Shown: positions 26,907 through 36,056 of the stretch, in pieces
Layout of the letters: every line of letters starts with the position of its first letter
How positions within the stretch are numbered: position 1 is the stretch's first letter
From: Leptobacterium_A meishanense
Lineage (GTDB): Bacteria > Bacteroidota > Bacteroidia > Flavobacteriales > Flavobacteriaceae
Direction: 5' to 3'
DNA: 64,000 nt
Assembly: GCF_037645805.1 (NCBI RefSeq)
Contig: NZ_JBBEXE010000006.1
Coordinates: 186,001 to 250,000, forward strand
Made by a program: the position numbers and the translations under genes
The notes under the pieces: model-generated
Databases searched by the model: none
Told to the model about the DNA's origin: nothing
Seen by the model: only the letters and a program-made list of their open reading frames with translations

Positions 26907-26937
26907 CAAATGTAGAGATTTATTTTTTTATTCAAAA
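26907..26937 (-). promoter_or_regulatory. Promoter of the tRNA-tuf-secE-rpl-rpo operon
   Basis: On the minus strand a -33 element TTTTG (26937-26933), 18 bases, and TACATTTG (26914-26907) match the Bacteroidota TTTG-N19-TAnnTTTG pattern closely. Transcription should begin near 26900, about 33 bases before tRNA-Thr(TGT). Confidence 0.65.
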
Positions 26938-26957
26938 CATTTTTGTTTTTTTTTTAG

Positions 26958-27260
26958 TTATATATGAGCCCTTAATTTTCCTTTTCTTTTTAATAGTACT
27001 CTTTCCAATGAATCGGTAGCTGTATCAAGTGCTTCTTCGAAAGTTTTACATTGTTTTTTAACCATAAATGAATCGCCTGGAACATATACTTTTACTTCTA
27101 CTATTTTATTCTCCTTACTACTTGTATTCTCTACTTTCAGATATACATCCGAATGAATAATCTTATCATAAAAATTCTCTAATTTGTCCATTCGTTTTTG
27201 AATGAAGTCAACTAATTTACCATCTACTGTAAAATTTACAGATTGAACGTTTACTTTCAT
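26958..27260 (-). CDS. hpf: Ribosome hibernation factor HPF/YfiA family (short form)
   Basis: This 100-residue protein has the beta-alpha-beta fold sequence of the family: MKVNVQSVNFTVDGKLVDFIQKRMDKLENFYDKI, VEVKVYVPGDSFMVKKQ and a C-terminal helix EEALDTATDSLERVLLKRKGKLRAH. It binds the 30S decoding centre in slow growth and blocks translation. It lacks the C-terminal dimerisation domain of long HPF. It follows xerC after 46 bases. Confidence 0.93.
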   Translation of the reverse strand: MKVNVQSVNFTVDGKLVDFIQKRMDKLENFYDKIIHSDVYLKVENTSSKENKIVEVKVYVPGDSFMVKKQCKTFEEALDTATDSLERVLLKRKGKLRAHI

Positions 27261-27306
27261 TTCACCTGGTTTTTATATTAAACTTCGTTTTTATAAGGCC
27301 ATTATG

Positions 27307-28200
27307 TTAATTTTTATTTCTGGGGTGTGCCTTCTTATATACTTTTTTTAATTCTGAGATACTGTTATGGGTATATACTTGTGTGGATGCCAAACTGGCA
27401 TGGCCCAGTAACTCTTTTACCGAATTTAAATCTGCACCTTGATTGAGCATGTGAGTCGCAAAAGTATGCCGTATAATATGTGGACTCTTTTTCATTTTTG
27501 AAGATGCCATACTAAAATAATTATTTATAATTCTATATACAAGCATTTCATACATTTTATTCCCTTTTTTTGATAGAAACATATATTCATAAGCTTCCTT
27601 ATTAACGAATTGTTTTTCTCTAACATCCATATATTGTTTTATGGATTTTTCTAATGATGTAATAATGGGAATAATCCGTTCTTTATTTCTTTTTCCTAAA
27701 ACCTTTATGGTCATAGACGAAAAATCGATATCATTTATTTTTAAATTGATCAATTCACTTCTTCGAATTCCTGTAGCATAAAATAATTCTATAATCAACT
27801 TGTTTCGAAAGCCTTCAAAATCATCATTGAAAGGAACCTCCGTTAGTACTTTTTCCATTTCTTTTTCAGAAAAAGGGACTTCTACTTTTTTAGGGATCTT
27901 TAATGCCTTGTGTTTTATGAGTGGGTTTTCTTTTATACTCCCCGTTTTGAGCAAGAATTTATAATAGGCCTTTAAAGATGCTACTTTTCTGTTTATAGAT
28001 CGGTTTGAAATGCCTTCTTCTACAAGTTGGACAATCCAGCTTCTGATTTGAGAATAATTTACATTTTCTATGGTTTCAACTTCATAAACTTCTTTACAAA
28101 AACTTAGAAAAGCTTCTAAATCTTTTTTATAAGCTGCAACCGTATGCTTAGAGTATTTTTTTTCAAGAAGAAGATAATCTGTGAGAGAGGTGAATAGCAT
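27307..28200 (-). CDS. xerC: Tyrosine recombinase XerC-like
   Basis: This 297-residue recombinase has an N-terminal SAM-like core-binding domain (about 1-85) and a C-terminal catalytic domain with the expected set: Arg146 (TGIRRSEL), Lys170, His241 and Arg244 (HIIRHTFATH), His267 (LLGHASL) and nucleophile Tyr276 (STQVYTH). Length and chromosomal context (rpsU, hpf) fit the housekeeping XerC/XerD class that resolves chromosome dimers rather than a phage or transposon integrase. No att-like repeats flank it. Confidence 0.93.
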   Translation of the reverse strand: MLFTSLTDYLLLEKKYSKHTVAAYKKDLEAFLSFCKEVYEVETIENVNYSQIRSWIVQLVEEGISNRSINRKVASLKAYYKFLLKTGSIKENPLIKHKALKIPKKVEVPFSEKEMEKVLTEVPFNDDFEGFRNKLIIELFYATGIRRSELINLKINDIDFSSMTIKVLGKRNKERIIPIITSLEKSIKQYMDVREKQFVNKEAYEYMFLSKKGNKMYEMLVYRIINNYFSMASSKMKKSPHIIRHTFATHMLNQGADLNSVKELLGHASLASTQVYTHNSISELKKVYKKAHPRNKN

Positions 28201-28253
28201 ACACTAATATTGTTATATAAAATTACAAAATATATTTGTGTATGTATGCTTAT

Positions 28254-28290
28254 AAAAAAAGCCTTGATAGAAGAAACTATCAAGACTTTT
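28254..28290 (-). terminator. Terminator after rpsU
   Basis: A perfect 8-bp stem (28263-28270 with 28277-28284) and a 6-base loop are preceded and followed by A/U runs, ending in seven U residues on the minus strand. It lies about 20 bases past the rpsU stop. Confidence 0.75.
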
Positions 28291-28310
28291 TATCATTAAA
28301 AATATAGAAA

Positions 28311-28505
28311 TTAAATTTCTTCTTGGTCTTTAAGGTTTTGAATATATTGTGCCTTTTGGATTTCAGCCCTTCTCCGTACGGAAGGCTTGGTATATTGTTG
28401 ACGGCTTCTTAATTGACGCATTGTGCCTGTACGATCAAACTTTCGCTTGTAACGCTTTAAAGCTTTATCGATATTTTCTCCTTCTTTTACGTGTATGATT
28501 AACAT
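28311..28505 (-). CDS. rpsU: Ribosomal protein S21
   Basis: This is a 64-residue, very basic small-subunit protein: MLIIHVKEGENIDKALKRYKRKFDRTGTMRQLRSRQQYTKPSVRRRAEIQKA, the S21 pattern. In Bacteroidota S21 takes part in hiding the anti-Shine-Dalgarno end of 16S rRNA. The gene itself nevertheless has a purine-rich GAGAGGGGG just upstream, which is unusual for this phylum and could relate to autoregulation. Confidence 0.95.
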   Translation of the reverse strand: MLIIHVKEGENIDKALKRYKRKFDRTGTMRQLRSRQQYTKPSVRRRAEIQKAQYIQNLKDQEEI

Positions 28506-28536
28506 ATGCTTACCACCCCCTCTCTTTTAGAGGTTG

Positions 28537-28566
28537 CAAAGATAGCGGATTTATCGAATTTCAAAA
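28537..28566 (-). promoter_or_regulatory. Promoter of rpsU
   Basis: On the minus strand TTTTG (28566-28562), 17 bases and TATCTTTG (28544-28537) fit the Bacteroidota consensus. Transcription should begin near 28530, about 25 bases before the rpsU ATG, directly after the acyl-CoA dehydrogenase stop. Confidence 0.6.
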
Positions 28567-28567
28567 A

Positions 28568-29731
28568 TTATTTTAAAATATTTCTTGCAATCACCAATTT
28601 TTGAATTTCAGTAGTACCTTCACCTATGGTACATAATTTGGCATCTCTGTAAAATTTTTCTACTGGGAAATCTTTGGTATAGCCATACCCTCCATGAATC
28701 TGGACTGCTTCGTTGGCAATTTGCACACATATTTCTGATGCATACATTTTAGACATTGCACTCAACTTTGTCATCTTCCTTCCGGCATTTTTTTCATAAG
28801 CAGCTTTATGGAGTAACAATTCAGCTGCTTCTATTTGTGTAGCCATATCAGCCAGTTTAAAAGATATCCCTTGAAACTCGCTAATGGGTTTTCCAAATTG
28901 AACTCGTTCTTTAGAATATTTTAATGCAGCTTCATAAGCTCCTTTAGCAATCCCTAATGATAATGCTCCTATGGAGATTCTTCCTCCATCAAGGATTTTC
29001 ATGGACTGGATAAAACCGTCTCCAACCGCACCTAAACGATTTGTGTCAGGAATTCTACAGTTATCAAATACAAGTTCAGCAGTTTCACTGGCACGCATTC
29101 CCAGTTTGTTCTCTTTTTTCCCACTACTAAATCCGGGAGTACCTTTTTCAATAGCAAAAGCTGTCATACCATGAGAATCACCTTTTTCACCAGTCCGAAC
29201 AATAACAACGGCGATATCTCCACTTTTGCCATGGGTTATAAAGTTCTTAGTTCCATTGATAACCCAATCATCTCCATCTTTTACTGCTGTAGCATTCATC
29301 CCACCAGCATCAGAGCCTGTATTGTGTTCTGTAAGGCCCCAAGCCCCAAGCCATTCTGCAGTAGCTAGTTTTGGGATCCAGCGTTGTTTCTGTTCTTCAT
29401 TTCCAAAGGATAAAATATGATTGGTACACAAAGAATTATGCGCTGCGACTGATAGCCCAATAGATGGGTCTACTTTTGCTATTTCTTCTATAATGGCAAT
29501 GTATTCATGATACCCTAATCCGGAACCTCCGTAAATTTCAGGTACTAATACACCCATAAAACCCATTTCTCCTGCTTTCTTGAACACTCCTATCGGAAAC
29601 TCCTGAGATTCATCCCAATCCATTACATGAGGGCGAATGTATTGTTCTGCAAACTCTTTCGCTGAAGCAGCTACCATTTTGTGGGTCTCAGAGTAATCAA
29701 AATTCATTTGTGTAGCAGTATCTATACTCAT
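28568..29731 (-). CDS. Acyl-CoA dehydrogenase
   Basis: This 387-residue flavoprotein oxidises acyl-CoA to the trans-2-enoyl form. It has the usual domains: N-terminal helical, a middle beta-domain with WGLTEHNTGSDAGGMNATA, and a C-terminal helical part with QIHGGYGYTKDFPVEKFYRDAKLCTIGEGTTEIQ. The Glu in GEGTTEIQ matches the catalytic base of short- and medium-chain enzymes. It follows the helix-hairpin-helix gene by 12 bases. Chain-length preference cannot be told from the sequence by eye. Confidence 0.95.
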   Translation of the reverse strand: MSIDTATQMNFDYSETHKMVAASAKEFAEQYIRPHVMDWDESQEFPIGVFKKAGEMGFMGVLVPEIYGGSGLGYHEYIAIIEEIAKVDPSIGLSVAAHNSLCTNHILSFGNEEQKQRWIPKLATAEWLGAWGLTEHNTGSDAGGMNATAVKDGDDWVINGTKNFITHGKSGDIAVVIVRTGEKGDSHGMTAFAIEKGTPGFSSGKKENKLGMRASETAELVFDNCRIPDTNRLGAVGDGFIQSMKILDGGRISIGALSLGIAKGAYEAALKYSKERVQFGKPISEFQGISFKLADMATQIEAAELLLHKAAYEKNAGRKMTKLSAMSKMYASEICVQIANEAVQIHGGYGYTKDFPVEKFYRDAKLCTIGEGTTEIQKLVIARNILK

Positions 29732-29743
29732 TATTTTAGGCTT

Positions 29744-30607
29744 TTATTTAGTCGTCAAATATAATTCAATTCTATTAATTTTTTCAGTGGGGAAATCTTG
29801 AATTTTTGTTAATTCTTTTATAGATTCTATCTGCCCATGTTTAGTTCTGTATGAGATAATATCCTTTGCTTGTTTATAGTTGACATATGGAATGGCTGCC
29901 AATTCATTTAATGACGCTGTGTTTATGTTTACTTTCTTTATATTTGGAGGTGATAAAATTGTGTATTTTTCCAATAGTTTTTCAACTACCTCCGGAGCTA
30001 GCCCATACACTTCTTTTAACTGGCTTTCTTCTGAAAAGCCGTATAGCAAATCCCTATATTTCACAATCCGTTTCGATAGGGTTTTCCCAATACCATTTAT
30101 TGCTTTTAATTCTTCTGCAGTAGCGGTATTTAAATCTTTTTTAGGAAGAGTGGTCAATATTTTTTTATTCAAATTCGGAGCAATAGATTTTTTATTTTGT
30201 CCAGGAAAGTTCAGATATGGTTTAATATTGTTCATCAAAGAATCTGATGCCTTAGTTATTTTTTGAAATTCTTCTAATGTATAGACTTGTTTTCCAGTCT
30301 TTCTATATTTTAAAAAACGGTCAATTTCTTGCTCATCCATTCCTAAAATGTATCCTCTGTAATCATTTAAATAATTTGCATTAAACGGATAAATTTTAAT
30401 CTTTTTATTTTCTTCTACTTCCTTCTTCAATGAATCGACCTGATTATTTAAAACAGTTAATTCTTTTTCATTAACTATCACTGAATCATTTGAAGAGAAA
30501 TCAACGAAAAAATAAATACATTGAAAAATCACTATCAGGATTATCAAAAAGAAAATCCCACTTCGTTGTTGTTTGTTAAAAACAAAGTGGGATTTCATAT
30601 TTTCCAT
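29744..30607 (-). CDS. Membrane-anchored helix-hairpin-helix (ComEA-like) protein
   Basis: This 287-residue protein has one N-terminal membrane segment (about 17-35), a linker, and ComEA-type helix-hairpin-helix repeats: LNTATAEELKAINGIGKTLSKRIVKYRD (about 158-186) and INTASLNELAAIPYVNYKQAKDIISYR (about 227-254). A further degenerate copy may sit near residues 75-130. Such domains bind DNA without sequence preference; ComEA takes up DNA in competent bacteria, but no other com genes are nearby, so the role here is open. It lies between the symporter and acyl-CoA dehydrogenase genes with gaps of 18 and 12 bases. Confidence 0.88.
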   Translation of the reverse strand: MENMKSHFVFNKQQRSGIFFLIILIVIFQCIYFFVDFSSNDSVIVNEKELTVLNNQVDSLKKEVEENKKIKIYPFNANYLNDYRGYILGMDEQEIDRFLKYRKTGKQVYTLEEFQKITKASDSLMNNIKPYLNFPGQNKKSIAPNLNKKILTTLPKKDLNTATAEELKAINGIGKTLSKRIVKYRDLLYGFSEESQLKEVYGLAPEVVEKLLEKYTILSPPNIKKVNINTASLNELAAIPYVNYKQAKDIISYRTKHGQIESIKELTKIQDFPTEKINRIELYLTTK

Positions 30608-30625
30608 CTTCTTAAATAGAAACTT

Positions 30626-32260
30626 TTATTTTGCCATGGCTTTTATAGCATCTAAATATTTATTCATTTCTTCTCTTACTTTAGGGAATAAGAAAAGTAA
30701 ACCTATCATATTAGGGAACACTAATGCCAATATCATTGCATCTGAAAATTTGATAACAGCATTTAATGTAGTAGAAGCACCTATGACTATAAATATCATA
30801 AATAACACTTTATAGGTAAGGTCTGCTGCTTTTCCTTTTCCAAACAAATACTTCCAAGACTGTAATCCATAGTACGACCATGATATCATAGTTGAAAACG
30901 CAAATAATACAATAGCTATAGTAAGTACTTTTGAAAAATGGGGAATTACAGAATCAAATGCTCTGGAAGTCAATTCTACCCCTCCAACTGATTTTCCGGT
31001 TTCGTTCAATATTACATTTCCTAAACCATCACCACCATATTTGAATACAGTTTGCGCTGCCTCGCCATCCATGTTAAAGAAGATAATAACCAATGCGGTC
31101 ATGGTACATATCACTACAGTATCGATAAATGGCTCTAGCAATGCTACAATCCCTTCACTCGCCGGGTATTTGGTTTTTACTGCGGAGTGCGCGATAGCTG
31201 CCGAACCGGCACCTGCTTCATTAGAAAATGCGGCTCGTTGGAAACCAACAATAATAACACCTATAATACCTCCTAAACCGGCCAGTGGTGTAAATGCACC
31301 TTCTATAATGAGCATGAAAGCATCCCCTATTTTGGTGAAATGTGCAAATATGATAATCAATGAAGCTAGCACATAAATACCTGCCATGAAAGGGACTATT
31401 TTTTCTGTTACATTAGCAATTCGTTTAATCCCGCCAATAATTACTACGGCTACAATCCCTGCTAACACTAGTCCTATCCAAAAACCGGATACTTGAAAAT
31501 TCCATCCTACTAAATCTGACAATTGTTGTGCTGCCTGATTGGACTGAAAGGCATTTCCCCCTCCAAAAGAAGCTCCTACACATAATATAGCAAATACAGC
31601 AGCTAATACTTTTCCAAGACCTTTAAGTCCTCGTTCTTTTAATCCTTTTGATAAGTAGTACATCGGTCCACCATATACAGTTCCATCCGGGCCAACATCA
31701 CGGTACTTAACCCCAAGTGTACATTCTACAAATTTGGACGACATTCCTAAAAGACCACATACAATCATCCAAAAAGTGGCGCCAGGCCCTCCTATAGCGA
31801 TAGCTACTGCTACACCTGCTATATTACCCAATCCTACGGTTCCTGAAACAGCAGTTGCCAATGCTTGAAAGTGGCTAACTTCTCCCTCTTTGCTTTCATC
31901 CTTAATTGTTCCAATAACATCTCCTCCCACACTTAACCCAGGAGCATCATCTACCCCTGCTGTCGCACTGTGGTGATCTAATTCATCATATTTCCCACGT
32001 ACGGTATTAATGGCAAGTGGGAAATTTCGGATGTTTGGAAACCTAAAATAGAGTGTGAAAAATGTGGCCCCAACAACCAATAATATCAACACTATGGGGA
32101 TATCAAATCCTGCTATCGGAACAGGGTATAATACTTTATGTTCCCACCAGTCGGCAATAGGCTGAAACCATTCATCTATACGTTGTCCCAATCCCTTTTC
32201 TTGAGCAAACATCATTAAAGGGGATACAAGTAACAACAAAGAAAAAAATCTTTTTTTCAT
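30626..32260 (-). CDS. Sodium:alanine symporter family (AGCS) transporter
   Basis: This 544-residue inner-membrane protein of the alanine/glycine:cation symporter family has about 10-11 hydrophobic spans and family blocks such as ALATAVSGTVGLGNIAGVAVAIAIGGPGATFWM and FSNEAGAGSAAIAHSAVKTKYPASEGIVALLEPFIDT. Unusually it begins with a cleavable-looking signal sequence (MKKRFFSLLLLVSPLMMFAQ), then a soluble stretch before the first core span, a common feature of the Bacteroidota branch. The substrate is probably alanine or glycine with Na+. Confidence 0.93.
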   Translation of the reverse strand: MKKRFFSLLLLVSPLMMFAQEKGLGQRIDEWFQPIADWWEHKVLYPVPIAGFDIPIVLILLVVGATFFTLYFRFPNIRNFPLAINTVRGKYDELDHHSATAGVDDAPGLSVGGDVIGTIKDESKEGEVSHFQALATAVSGTVGLGNIAGVAVAIAIGGPGATFWMIVCGLLGMSSKFVECTLGVKYRDVGPDGTVYGGPMYYLSKGLKERGLKGLGKVLAAVFAILCVGASFGGGNAFQSNQAAQQLSDLVGWNFQVSGFWIGLVLAGIVAVVIIGGIKRIANVTEKIVPFMAGIYVLASLIIIFAHFTKIGDAFMLIIEGAFTPLAGLGGIIGVIIVGFQRAAFSNEAGAGSAAIAHSAVKTKYPASEGIVALLEPFIDTVVICTMTALVIIFFNMDGEAAQTVFKYGGDGLGNVILNETGKSVGGVELTSRAFDSVIPHFSKVLTIAIVLFAFSTMISWSYYGLQSWKYLFGKGKAADLTYKVLFMIFIVIGASTTLNAVIKFSDAMILALVFPNMIGLLFLFPKVREEMNKYLDAIKAMAK

Positions 32261-32341
32261 AATGTAGGTATTGATTAATTTTATCTGTTTAGTTTTTAAC
32301 AGTCGCCAATATCCTAAAAAAAAGTGGCTAAATCAAATTTT

Positions 32342-33367
32342 TTATTTCTCAAATATATTTTTAGGGATGTTGAACATAGCATTCAATTTTTTGATTTGTT
32401 CAGGACGCCCTAATACGACTAATTTGGATTGTGGGAGTAATTGTGTTTCACCTTCCGGGTTGATAATATACTGTCCTTCAGGCTCTTTATAACCTATTAC
32501 GGTACACCCTGTCATTTTCCTTAAATCTAAATCTATAATTGATTTGTATTGATACTCTTCGGGCAATGCATCTATGGCTACCTCTTCTAAATTGATAGTG
32601 TTTTCTCCCTCTATGGAAAGCTGATCTAGAAAAGACATCATATCAGGCATAATGACCAATGATGCCATGTGATCACCTCCTATTTTATCGGGCATAATGG
32701 TTTTATTAGCACCTGCCAATTGTAGTTTGGATTGAGATGTTTCCTGAGAAGCCCTGCTAATGATGTATATTGTTTTATTTAGTTGTCGTGATGATAACAC
32801 TACAAATAAGTTATCAGAGTCGTTAGGCAAAGTGGTGATTAAACACTGTGCTCTTTCTATTCCTGCATCTATTAATGTTTCATCATTATTTGCATCGCCT
32901 TTCACAAATAAAATATCCGCTTCGTTCTCTTCTATAACTCCTTCATCATTTTCTATAACTACAAAAGGGCGCCGATATGCTTTCAGCTTTGCAGCAGCCT
33001 GCTTTCCATTCCTTCCAAAACCACAGATAATAATATGGTTTTTCATTTGATCAATCTTTTTCTTCATCTTTTTCATTTTTAGTTGTTGAAAAGAACTTTT
33101 TGTCAAAATATACTCAGTAATGACTGATATGGCATATGCGAATATAAAAACGCTTGATATAATCAGGAATATTGTAAATATTTTAGCAGTATCATCTACA
33201 GGTTGTACCTCACGAAAACCTACTGTGGTTACCGTAATAATTGTCATATAGACCGAATCTATCCATGAGAATCCCGATAGAAAACGGTAGCCGATTACAC
33301 CCATTGAAAAAACGAGAAAGAGTAAGGCTAGTGCTGTATAAAATTTTGATCTAAAGAGTTTAAACAT
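32342..33367 (-). CDS. K+ channel with cytosolic NAD-binding (RCK/TrkA-N) domain
   Basis: This 341-residue protein has two membrane spans (about 10-30 and 60-85) around a pore loop, then a Rossmann fold (NHIIICGFGRNGKQAA) and a TrkA-C-like domain to the end. The selectivity filter reads TTVGFREV (47-54), where most relatives have TVGYGD or TVGFGE; the Gly after the aromatic residue is Arg. The frame also opens at a TTG (33379) inside the pspC gene; I chose the ATG at 33367, one base past the pspC stop. Whether it conducts K+ selectively is uncertain because of the filter change. Confidence 0.88.
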   Translation of the reverse strand: MFKLFRSKFYTALALLFLVFSMGVIGYRFLSGFSWIDSVYMTIITVTTVGFREVQPVDDTAKIFTIFLIISSVFIFAYAISVITEYILTKSSFQQLKMKKMKKKIDQMKNHIIICGFGRNGKQAAAKLKAYRRPFVVIENDEGVIEENEADILFVKGDANNDETLIDAGIERAQCLITTLPNDSDNLFVVLSSRQLNKTIYIISRASQETSQSKLQLAGANKTIMPDKIGGDHMASLVIMPDMMSFLDQLSIEGENTINLEEVAIDALPEEYQYKSIIDLDLRKMTGCTVIGYKEPEGQYIINPEGETQLLPQSKLVVLGRPEQIKKLNAMFNIPKNIFEK

Positions 33368-33368
33368 A

Positions 33369-33596
33369 TTATAAATCAAATACTGAGGTACGTTTAGTGT
33401 AAATCAAATCCTTTAAACGCAACCAAAATGCCAGGGTTAAATAGACTGCAAACCACACTCCAAAAGTGGCAAAAGAGACATAAATGAAAAACAACCGTAC
33501 ATTTTTTGCCTTCATCCCCAGACGTTCTGCCAAACGGGATGATACTGCAAAACCATGCTTTTCAAAGAAATAACGAATGTTGTTCATCCATCCCAT
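33369..33596 (-). CDS. PspC domain protein
   Basis: This 75-residue protein has the PspC pattern: FEKHGFAVSSRLAERLGMKAKNVRLFFIYVSFATFGVWFAVYLTLAFWLRLKD, with one strong membrane span and a basic N-terminal part. In enterobacteria PspC takes part in the phage-shock envelope response; stand-alone short PspC proteins in Bacteroidota are of unknown role. It lies 42 bases after the DUF2851 gene and 1 base before the channel gene, so all three are one operon. Confidence 0.88.
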   Translation of the reverse strand: MGWMNNIRYFFEKHGFAVSSRLAERLGMKAKNVRLFFIYVSFATFGVWFAVYLTLAFWLRLKDLIYTKRTSVFDL

Positions 33597-33638
33597 GAAA
33601 CAAATTTGATGATTTTTTATGAATAAAAAAAGTACTCG

Positions 33639-34913
33639 CTACCCCTTTAATAATGTATTGCCTACAGCACACCGCAAACAATTGTTCTTCATGCAAAAGT
33701 CATTATATAATTGCAAAACACCTTGGCTTTCCAATGCAGATGGTATTTCCATACCTATGTTTTTGTACTTATCCGAAATACTATTTTTTTCTGCTTTTAT
33801 AGCTGTAATTAACTGCAATAATACATCGTTTTCGTCATTTCCCATATATTTTGCATAGCAAAACTTTATAGGCAATATCGTATTGATGATTAATAGATCT
33901 ATAAAGCTTTTAGAGACTTTCTTGACCTGTTCTCTGGATTGTTTCCCGAAAGTGTAATGGGTCTCCCAATATACAGAGGTTGCTACATCAAATAATTTAT
34001 ACAACGCCTCAACAGTATTTGTCTTAATAATCTCGGAAAACAAATTTTGATACCGGTAATACAATGTGGCTAACTGCGATAACCGCACCGTAGGGAAGTT
34101 AGCCGGACGTAACTTAAAAAACTTCGGAGCTATCGGACCGTCTTGTATTGTTACAAACTTATTTTTCAAGTACGCATATTCTTTTTGAAGTGCCCCGGGG
34201 TACGTTTCTAATAGATTGGTTGCTTTTAACAGACCAGTGACTCCCATAAGCAATGCTTCTAATTGCACGGGGTTCGACCATACTTTTCTAACAACAGCAA
34301 AATCCAACCGTTTCGCTGCTTCATAAAACGCTTCTCCATTGATATTCAATCCAAAATTGCGCATCAACATCTTAAAAAGAACAGCTTCCCAGTCGTTTTG
34401 AGAAGCTTCCAGTTCTTCAAGAATACGGGTGGCTTTGTTTTCTAACCGTTCAAAATACAGTCGCTCCAACCAGTTTTTCACAACAAAACTGTTTACTGAG
34501 CAAAGGCTGTTTTCGCAATTAATAAATTGTTGTTTTCCGGATACCAGTGTGTTGTAGTTGTCCAATAAATGTGCTGACACCCTATCCTTCAATTCCAGGG
34601 TCGGCAACAATGTGTTGTCACTCCGGTACACTTCTATATCATGTTCCCATACTACATGCAAGATCACATTGTTATAATTTTTATCTTTCTCGTGCCCGTG
34701 TGCATACCAATCCGATGATTTTACGTGTATTTCCACATTTCCTGCCCAAAGTTGCTCCCCTATAGAAAGCTTTGCATTGAAAAAATCAGGGCCTGCGTGT
34801 AAATTATGTATACCTGTATCGACTAAGTAAATAGTTTCACCTGCCGTGCTTTGTAAATTGGCAGTTTTCATTTTTTTGTATTTCCATATGTACTGTAAAA
34901 AATCTTCTTTCAT
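33639..34913 (-). CDS. DUF2851 family protein
   Basis: This is a 424-residue cytosolic protein of the DUF2851 family, common in Bacteroidota, with AGPDFFNAKLSIGEQLWAGNVEIHVKSSDWYAHGHEKDKNYNNVILHVVWEHD near the N-terminus and four clustered Cys near the C-terminus (NDFCMKNNCLRCAVG) that could bind metal. The frame is open to 35066, but that extension is low-complexity and crosses the start of the divergent redoxin gene, so I chose the ATG at 34913. Function is unknown; the acidic/His core resembles a nuclease-like fold only by loose impression. Confidence 0.88.
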   Translation of the reverse strand: MKEDFLQYIWKYKKMKTANLQSTAGETIYLVDTGIHNLHAGPDFFNAKLSIGEQLWAGNVEIHVKSSDWYAHGHEKDKNYNNVILHVVWEHDIEVYRSDNTLLPTLELKDRVSAHLLDNYNTLVSGKQQFINCENSLCSVNSFVVKNWLERLYFERLENKATRILEELEASQNDWEAVLFKMLMRNFGLNINGEAFYEAAKRLDFAVVRKVWSNPVQLEALLMGVTGLLKATNLLETYPGALQKEYAYLKNKFVTIQDGPIAPKFFKLRPANFPTVRLSQLATLYYRYQNLFSEIIKTNTVEALYKLFDVATSVYWETHYTFGKQSREQVKKVSKSFIDLLIINTILPIKFCYAKYMGNDENDVLLQLITAIKAEKNSISDKYKNIGMEIPSALESQGVLQLYNDFCMKNNCLRCAVGNTLLKG

Positions 34914-34976
34914 GTGGTTAAATATAAAAATTAACTTTAAAAAAAGAACAGATAATCTTACATTAAATTCTGAATT

Positions 34977-35822
34977 ATGAACAATCTTCTTAAATCTATT
35001 TTTATTGCTACGTTTCCGGCTTTTGCCATGATTATTGCTATTGATAGTATTATTCATATGATCCAAAACGATATAGGCTATCGCTATCTAGGACGGTTGG
35101 TCAGTTCTGGAACTATCGCTTTCTTATTCGCTTCCCTTTTTATTTATAAAAGGGCACGGACAGAACGCAATCTAAATCTTTATACTATTTTCATTGCTTT
35201 GGGTTTTCTCATCAGCTTTATTGGAGGCAGTTTTGTGGAAGGAAACAGCCTGTTAGGTGCTTCCATGAGTTTTATATTATTGGTATTATGGATAGCCTAC
35301 ATAAAATGGTATTCTGAGTTTGGAGAACGAAAAAGTGAGCTGCTCAAAGTAGGCAACACCTTGCCGGAATTCACCTTGGAAGATGGGGATAAAAATAAAG
35401 TCCTTTCTTCCAGCTATCTAGGCAGTCCTACCATTTTTTTGTTTTACCGGGGAAATTGGTGTCCGTTGTGTATGGCACAGATCAAAGAAATTGCTAGACA
35501 ATACAAAGAACTTGAAAAAAGAGGGGCAAAAGTGGTGTTGATAAGCCCACAACCCCATAAGTTCACCAAATCATTGGCAAAAAAATACGATGTGAATTTT
35601 GATTTCTTGGTAGATGTAAATAACACCGTGGCAAAACAATTGGGCATTCTTACTAAAAATGGTATTCCTGCAGGGTTTCAATTATTTGGTTACAGTAGCG
35701 ACACCATTATGCCAACAGTGGTGATTACGGATAAAAAGGGGAAGATAATCTTTGCAGATCTTACCGACAACTACCGTGTACGCCCTGAACCAGAAACTTT
35801 TTTGCAGGTGTTGGGACAATAA
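34977..35822 (+). CDS. Membrane-anchored peroxiredoxin-like protein
   Basis: This 281-residue protein has four hydrophobic segments in the first 110 residues and a C-terminal AhpC/TSA-like domain (about 125-281) on one side of the membrane. The redox motif YRGNWCPLCMAQ gives Cys162 and Cys165 in a CxxC arrangement, as in the thioredoxin-like AhpC/TSA branch. It would reduce peroxides or disulfides. It is divergent from DUF2851 with only 63 bases between starts, and has no obvious operon partner. Confidence 0.85.
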   Translation: MNNLLKSIFIATFPAFAMIIAIDSIIHMIQNDIGYRYLGRLVSSGTIAFLFASLFIYKRARTERNLNLYTIFIALGFLISFIGGSFVEGNSLLGASMSFILLVLWIAYIKWYSEFGERKSELLKVGNTLPEFTLEDGDKNKVLSSSYLGSPTIFLFYRGNWCPLCMAQIKEIARQYKELEKRGAKVVLISPQPHKFTKSLAKKYDVNFDFLVDVNNTVAKQLGILTKNGIPAGFQLFGYSSDTIMPTVVITDKKGKIIFADLTDNYRVRPEPETFLQVLGQ

Positions 35823-36056
35823 GAGAAAATTTGTTCTTTTTCTATATCTTAATATTAGTAGTATGATTTAAAAATCACTATAGAAACAAATCCTGTAATG
35901 ACGCTCCCATAAAAAGCCTAAAGAAATTATAACAATCTCCCCATAATTTCAAGTTAATAATAAAGTCCTAAACTATTTTTAATGTAATTGTAACATTTTG
36001 ACAATTCTCGTATCTAAAAGGTGAATTGAATAATTAACAATTTAAATTTTAGAAAA

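Noticed and set aside
27307..28200. Integrase of a mobile element next to a tRNA cluster
   Set aside because: The recombinase has the length, motifs and neighbours of housekeeping XerC; there are no att repeats or cargo genes.
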